Assembly: GCA_902795785.1 (NCBI GenBank) | Contig: CADBMK010000095.1 | Span: forward strand, 1 to 11,273 | Direction: 5' to 3' | DNA: 11,273 nucleotides | Source: an uncultured Bacteroidia bacterium | GTDB lineage: Bacteria > Bacteroidota > Bacteroidia > Bacteroidales > UBA932 | Shown here: positions 1 to 7,091 of the stretch, one piece after another | How the letters are laid out: every line of letters starts with the position of its first letter | Numbering within the stretch: position 1 is the stretch's first letter | Made by a program: the position numbers and the translations under genes | Notes under the pieces: generated by a model | Database searches by the model: none | Told to the model about the DNA's origin: nothing | Seen by the model: only the letters and a program-made list of their open reading frames with translations

Positions 1-1125
1 CACGTTGACGAGGAAAACGACGTCAGCTTCCAGGAGTCCACTGAAGCCGTCCGCCTGGGAGCAACCGCCTTCTTCCAGAATCTTCTGGGAACCGCTTCGG
101 GAACGGCGGCCATTGGGCGCCAGCACAGCTACGGAAACAAAGACTACAGAGCCATAGGCAACATTTCCTTCACCTGGCGCGGATGGTATCCTGTCCTTAC
201 GGCAACCCTTACATTCAACGAAGAGGATGCCATTGGCTACACCAGATACCGCATCTCCTCGGAAGGCATGACAATGAATTACGTGAGCGCAAAGGCGCAG
301 GACAAGACCTCATTTGACGCCTGCCTCAAGGCATACGTGCCCCTTAACCTCTCTTCCGGCGGCTGGAGCAGGGGCGTCGTTCCCCAGGTGGTGGCCCGCT
401 TCACCAACAGCACCTTTGACAAATCCCTGTACTACACAAACATGACAGACCAAGTTTTACCTGGTACCACATACAGGGTGGACAAAGGGGAGAGCGCCAA
501 CGTCTGTCTGGTAACCTCATCCGTCAGGGCCTACGTCAAGAGACCGGTTCCAAACTCCGCCATCTATCCGCGCTGGGGTCTGGGAGCCGAGGTCGGATAC
601 CGGTTCAGGCCAGCCCTTGACGATATCTTCTCTCCGGGTCTCTACGCCTATGCCTACGGCTATGTTCCCGGCCTAGTGAGCACGCACGGCGTCAAACTCT
701 CCGCAATATGGCAGCGCCTTGACGCCGGAATGATGCGGGAGAACACCGTAACCACACGTCCAAGGGGATTTGCGGACACAGGCATAAACTCGTACCTCGC
801 CCTTAACCAGCAGAACCAGTTCAAGGCCACCATAGACTACGCCCTTCCGCTTCTTTCGGTTGACTGGGGAGGAATAAGCCCTTTTGCCTACGTGCGCAAC
901 TTCGAACTGATTCCGCACTATGACCTGGCCCTTATCTCAAAGGGAAGCCTCACCACGGCAGGCATTGACATCATGGCACGCCTCGAAAACATCCTATGGA
1001 TACCTTACACCACCAAGTTAGGTATCAGTATCAACTACAACGGCGGTTCGGCATACGACAAAATAAAAGATGACGCAGGCCTTAAAAAGACCTACGTCAA
1101 AGCGATATTCTCAGTAGACCTCTAG
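1..1125 (+). CDS. Outer-membrane beta-barrel protein, C-terminal part (5' end outside window)
   Basis: The frame is open from base 1 to the TAG at 1123-1125, giving 374 residues of a protein that begins upstream of the window; the first in-window ATG (268) is internal. The visible part is rich in alternating hydrophobic/polar and aromatic stretches typical of transmembrane beta-strands. Examples are the segment with WRGWYPVLTATLTF near residues 59-72 and the end KTYVKAIFSVDL, which resembles a C-terminal beta-signal for insertion by the BAM machinery. The spacing of strands and the 'GWYP' type segment recall Bacteroidota proteins in which a TolB/WD40-like propeller precedes an outer-membrane barrel, but no propeller is visible here, so that is only an inference. 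It is the only plus-strand gene in the window and converges tail to tail with the CpXC gene. The function and ligand are unknown. Confidence 0.6.
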   Translation, partial: HVDEENDVSFQESTEAVRLGATAFFQNLLGTASGTAAIGRQHSYGNKDYRAIGNISFTWRGWYPVLTATLTFNEEDAIGYTRYRISSEGMTMNYVSAKAQDKTSFDACLKAYVPLNLSSGGWSRGVVPQVVARFTNSTFDKSLYYTNMTDQVLPGTTYRVDKGESANVCLVTSSVRAYVKRPVPNSAIYPRWGLGAEVGYRFRPALDDIFSPGLYAYAYGYVPGLVSTHGVKLSAIWQRLDAGMMRENTVTTRPRGFADTGINSYLALNQQNQFKATIDYALPLLSVDWGGISPFAYVRNFELIPHYDLALISKGSLTTAGIDIMARLENILWIPYTTKLGISINYNGGSAYDKIKDDAGLKKTYVKAIFSVDL

Positions 1126-1134
1126 TCTACCTGA
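1111..1134. terminator. Inverted repeat spanning two convergent stop codons, possible bidirectional terminator
   Basis: A perfect 6-bp stem (GTAGAC at 1114-1119, GTCTAC at 1125-1130) with a 5-base loop extends to 9 bp if C1131 is bulged (TCA 1111-1113 with TGA 1132-1134). It contains the plus-strand stop TAG (1123-1125) and the minus-strand stop TAG (1127-1129), and sits exactly where two convergent transcripts would meet. No clear T-tract follows on either strand (only TTATAGTATTT on the plus side), so intrinsic termination is plausible but not shown. Confidence 0.35.
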
Positions 1135-1768
1135 TTATAGTATTTACCCAGGCTCTGTCAACGGTTGCAAATCCTGTAACCTCTGTCAGAGCCTTGTTTC
1201 TTTGTATGATTCCGCGGCAGTCCTCATAGACGTTGAACCCGATGTTAACTCCCTGCATCTGTCCCCCGGAAGGGTAGGTGAGGGTGATTTCATTGTCCGC
1301 TCCGTCCATTTTGAAGAATTTGAACGGGGCGTCAAGAATCTCGGAAGACTTGTCGGGAGCCTTTCCTGCAAGTTCCATTGCGGTCACATACTTTGCCATC
1401 TCCACAATCCTGTCGTCCAGGTCCGCATCGAAGATGGATATCTTCTCTATCAGGGATCCCACGTCCGCCACACGGCGGAAAGTATAGCCCTCAAGGGCGT
1501 CAAGCTGGGCCGAAACCGCCTTGATCTGGGCATCGCTCACCGAGCCTGCCGGCAGGAGCCATATCATCAGCTTCCTGTCAGGGTCATGGTATAGGAAAGG
1601 ATACAGGGCAAGGTTAGGACGTCCGCAGTGGGGACATTCCCAAAGGAAAAGGGCGCCGCTGCGAACCTTTTCCTTCATATCAGGATCCTGGCCCACATTG
1701 ACGCTGTTATAAACTTCTATGCCATGAGGTTCATGGCAGGAAGAGCATTTAATTGTAATCTTTGACAT
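1127..1768 (-). CDS. CpXC-domain protein (zinc-ribbon-like Cys pairs)
   Basis: The 213-residue protein starts MSKITIKCSSC. Two Cys pairs, C8-x-x-C11 and C45-P-H-C48, match the layout of the CpXC domain, a family of unknown function named for its Cys-Pro-x-Cys motifs. The first pair here is CSSC rather than CPxC. The paired cysteines probably bind a metal such as zinc (inference). The rest of the chain continues the N-terminal domain and then a region with 'APFKFFKMDG' and 'LTYPSGG', with no signal peptide or membrane segment, so a cytoplasmic location is likely. Its ATG overlaps the last base of the galK stop codon (TAATG), so translation is probably coupled to galK. No other promoter is evident. 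A direct role in galactose use is not implied by the family and remains unknown. Confidence 0.8.
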   Translation of the reverse strand: MSKITIKCSSCHEPHGIEVYNSVNVGQDPDMKEKVRSGALFLWECPHCGRPNLALYPFLYHDPDRKLMIWLLPAGSVSDAQIKAVSAQLDALEGYTFRRVADVGSLIEKISIFDADLDDRIVEMAKYVTAMELAGKAPDKSSEILDAPFKFFKMDGADNEITLTYPSGGQMQGVNIGFNVYEDCRGIIQRNKALTEVTGFATVDRAWVNTIIR

Positions 1769-2910
1769 TAGAGTTTTCTTGCGCCGTCACTGATCACCAC
1801 ATTGTAAACCTTAGGCGCGTGTCCGAATTTTTCTGTAAACTGCTCAGTTGCGGCGGCGATGAATTCCTCCGCAAGTTCATCCTTGACAAGGTTGATGGTA
1901 CAGCCACCGAAGCCACCTCCCATAACGCGGGAACCGGTAACCTCGCATTTGCGAGCCAGTTTGTTGAGGAAATCGAGTTCCTCGCAGCTGACCTCATAGA
2001 GTTTGCTGAGGCCGAAATGAGTCTGGTACATCATCTCGCCCACCGTCTCGTAATCACCTCTTTCGAGGGCGTCGCAGACGTCAAGCACCCTCTGTACCTC
2101 TCCAATCACATACTCAGCGCGGATGAAGTCCTCCTCGGAAATCCTGTCCCTCACCTCGTCCAGCCAAACCCTCTTGGCATCGCTGAGGAATTCAACCTCC
2201 GGATGGTTGGCGCGGATTGCGGCCGCAGCCCTTTCGCAGCTCTCGCGGCGCTTGTTATATGCACTGGAAGCAAGCTCATGCTTTACGCAGGAATCTATCA
2301 GGACAAGCCTGTATCCCTTTGGCTCGAATGGGAAATACTTATACTCCATCGTCTTGCAGTTGAGCCTGATAAGACTTCCGGCCTTGCCGAAGCAAGATGC
2401 AAACTGGTCCATGATACCACACTTCACTCCGCAATAATTGTGCTCCGTGCTCTGTCCGATGCGGGCCAGTTCAAAACGGTCGAATCCGTTTCCGTTTATA
2501 TCTTCGATTGCAAAGGCAAACGTGCTTTCAAGTGCGGCTGAAGAAGACAGCCCGGCACCGAGAGGAACGTCACCGGCAAAGACAGAATCGAAACACTTTA
2601 CCTTTCCACCTCTCTTGATGGTCTCACGGCATACTCCGAAAATGTAGCATGCCCAGCTTTGCTCTGGCTTATCCTCCTCTTCAAGGCCGAATTCGCAGTA
2701 CTCATCGCAGTCAATCGAGTACACCCTGACCTTATTCAGGCCGTTTTCCTTGATTTCCGCAACAATACCCTTGTCGATGGCTCCTGGGAAAACATATCCT
2801 CCGTTATAATCAGTATGCTCTCCGATAAGGTTCACTCTACCGGCAGAAGCATATAAATCTCCGTCATTCTGAAATAGCTGTTTAAACTTAGTTTTAATAC
2901 TGTCAATCAT
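1768..2910 (-). CDS. galK: Galactokinase
   Basis: Galactokinase phosphorylates alpha-D-galactose at C1 with ATP, the first committed step of the Leloir pathway, in the cytoplasm. The 380-residue length is normal for this GHMP-kinase family member. Motif 1, GRVNLIGEHTDYN (residues 24-36), is the galactokinase signature and holds Arg25 plus Glu31 and Asp34 for sugar binding. Motif 2, PLGAGLSSSAALE (116-128), is the ATP phosphate-binding loop. GIMDQF (165-170) carries the expected catalytic base Asp168. Motif 3, MGGGFGGC (330-337), completes the active site. All key residues are present, so the enzyme should be active. The ATG at 2910-2908 follows a short AT-rich leader with a strong promoter match and no obvious Shine-Dalgarno. 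No transporter, mutarotase or galT/galE lies next to it; instead a CpXC gene overlaps its stop codon. Confidence 0.97.
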   Translation of the reverse strand: MIDSIKTKFKQLFQNDGDLYASAGRVNLIGEHTDYNGGYVFPGAIDKGIVAEIKENGLNKVRVYSIDCDEYCEFGLEEEDKPEQSWACYIFGVCRETIKRGGKVKCFDSVFAGDVPLGAGLSSSAALESTFAFAIEDINGNGFDRFELARIGQSTEHNYCGVKCGIMDQFASCFGKAGSLIRLNCKTMEYKYFPFEPKGYRLVLIDSCVKHELASSAYNKRRESCERAAAAIRANHPEVEFLSDAKRVWLDEVRDRISEEDFIRAEYVIGEVQRVLDVCDALERGDYETVGEMMYQTHFGLSKLYEVSCEELDFLNKLARKCEVTGSRVMGGGFGGCTINLVKDELAEEFIAAATEQFTEKFGHAPKVYNVVISDGARKL

Positions 2911-2942
2911 ATCTTAAAATAGGGTTATTAGTGTATTAGTAA

Positions 2943-2973
2943 CAAAATTAAACAAACTTGTCGGTTAATCAAA
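2943..2973 (-). promoter_or_regulatory. Bacteroides-type promoter for galK
   Basis: On the minus strand, TTTG (2973-2970) is followed after exactly 19 bases by TAATTTTG (2950-2943). This is a full match to the primary sigma-factor consensus of Bacteroides, TTTG-N19-21-TAnnTTTG. The -33 box lies partly inside the stop codon of the upstream nuclease gene. Transcription should start a few bases after 2943, giving a 5' leader of about 25-30 bases before the galK ATG. This marks galK-CpXC as its own unit, although read-through from upstream is possible. Confidence 0.72.
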
Positions 2974-3823
2974 AACGACTTATGGAAAATAAAACCGGCC
3001 TGTGGTCACTCACTCCGCCCCTGTATCCAGGGCCGGTATAAGTCCTGAGTGGACGGTCTCCTACGTGGGCATTGTCCCTCTCCGTAAGAAACGGCGGATT
3101 CAGCACCCGGACCTCGCCCTCCACGCCGCAGGCATAAAACAGGTCTATCAACTCCCACTTCCCGCCAAAGCGGATGCTTCCCTCACCGTGACGGTTAAAG
3201 TCCTTCAGGCGGCCTTCAAGAAGGCGGAAGGGCTCCGCATCGGGAGTATCGTTAAAATCTCCCATGGCAACGATTCTGTCCACACCCGCCGCCTTCAGGG
3301 AATCCACTACGGAGCACAGCGTGCGCATTGCGGCAAGACGCCTGGGCGCGGACGCCCTTCCCCCGTATTTTGAAGGGTGATGGTTGACAAGTACGGCCGT
3401 CCTGGGAATGTCTCCCTCAAGTTCCACCACAAGAATGTCCCTGGTGGGGATAACGGCCCCGCAGGAATCCCTGACATGCACGCTGCGTGCAGACACCGGG
3501 TGCAACCTGTCCTTACGGTACAGCAACGCCACATCGATCCCCCTTGGGTCAGGGGAATCGAAGTGGACTATGCCGTAATCGAATTTACGAAGTATTGTAG
3601 AGCCAAGCATTCGCGAAAGAACTTCGCGGCTGTCCACCTCGGCTACCCCGATGACGGCGGGAGGTTCCCCGTTCTCATCGGCGGACCAGAGAATTGTCTT
3701 GGCGACAGCGTTGGCTTTTGTATAAAAGCGAGACCTTGTCCAGGATCGTGACGCATCCGGTTCTGCGAAAAAGTTCTCGAGGTTCCAGAAAAGGAAACCT
3801 ACAAGAATCGCAAGAACCCGCAT
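2969..3823 (-). CDS. Endonuclease/exonuclease/phosphatase-family protein
   Basis: The 284-residue protein has the metal-dependent EEP fold signature from end to end: WNLEN with Asn14, AEVD with Glu62, RGIDVALLY (94-102), NHHPSKYGG with His148/His149, GDFND with Asp189 and Asn191, and SDHRPV with Asp273/His274. These are the usual metal, phosphate and catalytic positions, so a Mg-dependent phosphodiesterase or nuclease is expected; the substrate is unknown. Related Bacteroidota proteins usually carry a signal peptide before the first motif. Here the first catalytic strand starts almost at the N-terminus (MRVLAILVGFLFWNLENFF), so the hydrophobic start cannot be a cleaved signal without destroying the site, and the protein is probably cytoplasmic. 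The ATG directly follows the ychF TAA in the same frame, so no earlier start is possible. The gene seems part of the ychF transcript. Confidence 0.85.
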   Translation of the reverse strand: MRVLAILVGFLFWNLENFFAEPDASRSWTRSRFYTKANAVAKTILWSADENGEPPAVIGVAEVDSREVLSRMLGSTILRKFDYGIVHFDSPDPRGIDVALLYRKDRLHPVSARSVHVRDSCGAVIPTRDILVVELEGDIPRTAVLVNHHPSKYGGRASAPRRLAAMRTLCSVVDSLKAAGVDRIVAMGDFNDTPDAEPFRLLEGRLKDFNRHGEGSIRFGGKWELIDLFYACGVEGEVRVLNPPFLTERDNAHVGDRPLRTYTGPGYRGGVSDHRPVLFSISRF

Positions 3824-4927
3824 TTATACATTGAAGAGGAAGTGCATTATGTCGCCGTCCTGGACGACATACTCCTTACCCTCCGTTCCAAGCTTTCCTG
3901 CGGCCCTTACAGCCGCTTCTGATTTATAATTGACGAAATCCTCATACTTGATGACTTCCGCGCGGATAAAGCCCTTTTCGAAGTCAGTATGGATGACTCC
4001 CGCAGCACGCGGAGCCTTGTCGCCCTTATTGATGGTCCAGGCACGGCACTCGTCAGCTCCGGCAGTAAAGAAAGTCTGGAGGTTCAGAAGGTGATATGCG
4101 CTCTGGATAAGGCGCACCACTCCCGACTCCTCAAGTCCCATCTCTTCAAGGAACATCTGACGGTCCTCGTAGCTTTCCATCTCGGCAATCTCGGACTCGG
4201 TCCTGGCAGAGATGATAAGTATTTCGGCATTTTCGTCCTTAACGGCCTCCCTTACAGCCTCAACATAGGCGTTGCCTGTAGCGGCAGAGGCGTCGTCAAC
4301 ATTGCAGACATACATCACAGGCTTGTTGGTGAGAAGGAAAAGATCCTTTGCAAGTTTCTCTTCCTCCGCATCCTTAGGCACTACGGTACGGCAGGACTTG
4401 CCCTGAAGGAGGGCTTCCCTGTATCTGAGAAGGAGGTCCATAAGCTTCTTCGCCTCCTTGTCGCCGCCTGTCTTGGCCTGCTTTTCAGTCTTGCTCAGAC
4501 GGGCCTCAACGGTTTCGAGGTCCTTGATCTGAAGCTCAGTATCCACTACTTCCTTGTCCCTTACAGGATCGACAGAACCGTCAACGTGAACGATATTGCC
4601 GTCGTCGAAACAGCGGAGGACATGGAGAATCGCATCTGTCTCACGGATATTGGCCAGGAACTGGTTGCCCAGGCCCTCTCCCTTGCTGGCTCCTTTCACA
4701 AGGCCGGCGATATCGACGATATCAACCGTGGCAGGGATGACCCTCTTAGGTTTGCAGATATCCGCAAGCACTTCGAGCCTCTTGTCCGGCACGTTAGTAC
4801 TGCCGATATTAGGCTCGATCGTACAGAACGGGAAATTGGCGCTCTGCGCCTTTCCCGAGCTTACGCAGTTAAACAAAGTGGACTTCCCGACATTAGGAAG
4901 TCCAACTATTCCACATTTTAAAGACAT
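3824..4927 (-). CDS. ychF: Ribosome-associated ATPase/GTPase YchF (OLA1/Obg family)
   Basis: YchF is a universally conserved P-loop NTPase that binds ribosomes and prefers ATP over GTP in characterised members. The 367-residue length fits the family. G1/Walker A is GLPNVGKS (9-16), the G3 motif is DIAG (72-75), and the specificity (G4) motif is NVDD (209-212). Residues about 130-165 form the charged helical hairpin insert. The C-terminal TGS domain runs from about 285 to 367 and ends YVVQDGDIMHFLFNV, a typical family ending. The usual G4 form is NxxE, so Asp212 is a conservative but unusual change. The start is ATG at 4927-4925, seven bases after the stop of the upstream foldase gene. Downstream, the nuclease ATG abuts the TAA. 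It is therefore probably co-transcribed with both. Confidence 0.96.
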   Translation of the reverse strand: MSLKCGIVGLPNVGKSTLFNCVSSGKAQSANFPFCTIEPNIGSTNVPDKRLEVLADICKPKRVIPATVDIVDIAGLVKGASKGEGLGNQFLANIRETDAILHVLRCFDDGNIVHVDGSVDPVRDKEVVDTELQIKDLETVEARLSKTEKQAKTGGDKEAKKLMDLLLRYREALLQGKSCRTVVPKDAEEEKLAKDLFLLTNKPVMYVCNVDDASAATGNAYVEAVREAVKDENAEILIISARTESEIAEMESYEDRQMFLEEMGLEESGVVRLIQSAYHLLNLQTFFTAGADECRAWTINKGDKAPRAAGVIHTDFEKGFIRAEVIKYEDFVNYKSEAAVRAAGKLGTEGKEYVVQDGDIMHFLFNV

Positions 4928-4934
4928 TTTTCTA

Positions 4935-7028
4935 CTAGAAGAATCTTGCTCTGTTATCCTTTACATCAGCATCATCCATCATTACAGGGATGATAGTCTG
5001 GTTGTAATAAGCGGCAGCGTTTGCAGCAGCGTTCTTGGCATCAGCTTCTGTATAGAAAGCGCCTGTATCGCGGTTGGTAACCTTGAATACATAGACTGCG
5101 ATGTTGCCTGCAACAGGCTCGCTGATCTTTCCTACAGGAGCGGCGGCCACTGCGCCGATGAACTTAGGATCGAGGCTGCGCGCAGAGGTTGCGTTTGCAA
5201 ATGTAACGTCCTCCTGAGTGCTTACAGTGGTTCCGAGCTTCTCGGCGATAGCCTGAAGGTCGTTAAGACCTGCAATCTTCTCCTTAACTTCGGCAGCCTT
5301 CTTTGCAGAAAGCTTCTCGGCATAGAGAACAGGACGGATCTGCTCCTTGACCTCGTCAAGTGTAGCATAACCTTCCTTGTGCTCATCCTTGATGGTGGCC
5401 ACGAAGAAGTACTGGTTGTTGATCTCTATCACGCCGGAAACCTTGTTCTTCTTGTTGCTGAAGATCCAGCGGGTAACTTCCTTGGCGTTGCTGACTGAAC
5501 CGTATGAAGACGTGCTCTCCAATACGTTATTCATAATGTGCGAGTAAACGCCCTGAGTGTCTGCCGCTGCCTTGTAAGCATCGTATCCGCGTGCTGCAGC
5601 AACTGCAAACTCGTTAGCCTTTGCATACACGGCCGTTGTTGTACCGTTGCTTGCGAGGGCCTCCTTCTGGAACACTGCAACCTGCTTCTTTGCAACAGGA
5701 GCGGTCTTCTTTGAAACGAGGACTATGTGGGTGCCATACTGAGTCTTCACTACGTATGGCTTGCCGACTGTAGCGGTGAATACTGACTCGAAACCAGGGA
5801 TGATATAGCTCTGGGTCATCCAGCCGATTGAACCGAGCTGTCCGTCCTCAGCTGACCTCTGGTCCGCTGAATACTGGGCTGCAACATTTGAGAAGCTGTC
5901 GGATGAGAGGGCGTTGAGAACTGAATCAACCTTTGAGTCGCTTGCACCCTGGAGAAGGATGTGCTTAACATAGGCTGAATCCGGAACCTGTGCGGTTGCC
6001 ATCACGCGGGCAGCGTAGAAGGTGTTACCCTTGCTGTAAACAGGAGATGTTCCGGTTGTGTTCTCAGAGACGAACTTCTCAACGTCAGAGTTTACTGAGT
6101 TGAGCTCGCCGGCCTTGTACCAGTACTCGCTGTACTGCCTGTCTGAATTCTTGAGAAGGAAGGCCTTCATGTTGGCAGTAGTTGCAAACTCCTCCATTGC
6201 GTCGGAGAACTCCTCTGCAGTGGCATTGATGTCAGACTCTGAAGGCTTTACTTCGAACACTACATACTCGATATCCTTTGAAGCCTTCTGCTTGAAGAAC
6301 TTCTTGTGAGCGTTGTAATACTCCTTGAGCTCGCTGTTGGAAACCTTGACCGTAGAATCAGTCTGGTAAAGATTGAGAGGAACGGTCACGAATTCCACGT
6401 CAGCGGTGGTATTGTTGTTCTCAATGGCGTTCTTGAGTGAAAGAGCGTTTACGAGGTTGCTGGCGTTGAAAAGGGTAGCATACTTGGAGAAGAGCTGCTG
6501 TGAATATACGGCGTTCTGTACATAGTCCCAGTAAAGCTTGATGTTGCCGCTGTTGTCGGCACCCATATTCTGAACCAGCGCTACGAGCCTCTCCTTTGAG
6601 AAGACGCCGTTCTCGTCAGCGAAAACAGGATCCTGTGAGATAAGCGGAGAGATCATGTCGCCTGTTGTGAGGGCGAGCATCTCTTCCTTGCCCACGGTAA
6701 TACCGGCTGCCTTTGCCTTCTTGAAGAAAAGGTACCTGTAAATGTTCTCCTGCCAGGCTGCGTTTCTGATCTGCGCGCTCTGCTCCTCAGAGGTAGATGA
6801 AGAACCTGTGATAATTTCATTGATTTTTGTCATGCGCTCCACGTCAGCGGAGAAATCTACGTATGAAACAGACTTTCCGTTGATCTCGCCTACGTCATTT
6901 TTTGACGACATTGCGTTGAGTGCAGAATCCAGCGTGTTGAAGTCGATAATGAACGACAGAAGGGCCAGAGCAATGATAATAGAGATTGCAAGGCCGAATT
7001 TTACGCGAATTTGTTGAAGAACCGCCAT
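4935..7028 (-). CDS. Membrane-anchored SurA/PpiD-like peptidyl-prolyl cis-trans isomerase (foldase)
   Basis: The 697-residue protein fits the Bacteroidota SurA-N-terminal-domain family. A single membrane segment at about 13-30 (between RVKFG and DFNTL) anchors it in the inner membrane with the bulk in the periplasm. The following GEINGKSVSYVDF (48-59) begins the SurA/PpiD-type chaperone domain. A parvulin (PPIC) rotamase domain spans about 350-441, with KHILLQ (355-360), GQLGSIGWM (397-405), PGFESVF (411-417) and the YGTHIVLV strand (431-438) holding His434. A second domain lies around 515-570 (WIFSNKK... LDEVKEQI). It likely helps secreted and outer-membrane proteins fold. The C-terminus is RARFF, followed by tandem TAG TAG stops. 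The gene lies 60 bases after lptC and 7 bases before ychF, so a shared transcript is likely; a possible extra promoter box overlaps the lptC stop. Confidence 0.9.
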   Translation of the reverse strand: MAVLQQIRVKFGLAISIIIALALLSFIIDFNTLDSALNAMSSKNDVGEINGKSVSYVDFSADVERMTKINEIITGSSSTSEEQSAQIRNAAWQENIYRYLFFKKAKAAGITVGKEEMLALTTGDMISPLISQDPVFADENGVFSKERLVALVQNMGADNSGNIKLYWDYVQNAVYSQQLFSKYATLFNASNLVNALSLKNAIENNNTTADVEFVTVPLNLYQTDSTVKVSNSELKEYYNAHKKFFKQKASKDIEYVVFEVKPSESDINATAEEFSDAMEEFATTANMKAFLLKNSDRQYSEYWYKAGELNSVNSDVEKFVSENTTGTSPVYSKGNTFYAARVMATAQVPDSAYVKHILLQGASDSKVDSVLNALSSDSFSNVAAQYSADQRSAEDGQLGSIGWMTQSYIIPGFESVFTATVGKPYVVKTQYGTHIVLVSKKTAPVAKKQVAVFQKEALASNGTTTAVYAKANEFAVAAARGYDAYKAAADTQGVYSHIMNNVLESTSSYGSVSNAKEVTRWIFSNKKNKVSGVIEINNQYFFVATIKDEHKEGYATLDEVKEQIRPVLYAEKLSAKKAAEVKEKIAGLNDLQAIAEKLGTTVSTQEDVTFANATSARSLDPKFIGAVAAAPVGKISEPVAGNIAVYVFKVTNRDTGAFYTEADAKNAAANAAAYYNQTIIPVMMDDADVKDNRARFF

Positions 7029-7083
7029 TGTAGTATAATTAATTTTAGATTATCTGTAGGTTGTTGTAAGTGTGCGAAGATAG

Positions 7084-7091
7084 CAAATTTA
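7084..7091 (-). promoter_or_regulatory. Possible -7 box of an internal promoter for the foldase gene
   Basis: TAAATTTG on the minus strand matches the Bacteroides -7 consensus TAnnTTTG and overlaps the lptC stop codon TAA (7091-7089). No TTTG lies at the expected 19-21-base distance upstream, so the match may be accidental. The 60-base gap 7029-7088 is the longest in the envelope operon and would give a leader of about 50 bases; nothing else stands out in it. Confidence 0.3.

Noticed and set aside
1762..2541. Plus-strand open frame of 259 codons opposite galK
   Set aside because: It is the complement of galactokinase, which holds all family motifs; no independent evidence for an antisense gene.
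3989..4921. Long plus-strand open frame of 310 codons opposite ychF
   Set aside because: It lies entirely antisense to ychF, whose motifs and length are fully convincing, and its translation shows no recognisable family, signal or codon-position logic of its own.
4929..4939. Perfect inverted repeat TTCTA-C-TAGAA between the foldase and ychF genes
   Set aside because: The one-base centre cannot form a hairpin loop, and the symmetry arises largely from tandem TAG stop codons; no operator is known to me here.
4596..5498. Plus-strand open frame of 300 codons across the ychF/foldase junction
   Set aside because: It is antisense to the start of ychF and the end of the foldase gene, crossing two unrelated real genes; low complexity Leu/Ser/Cys-rich translation is typical of shadow frames.
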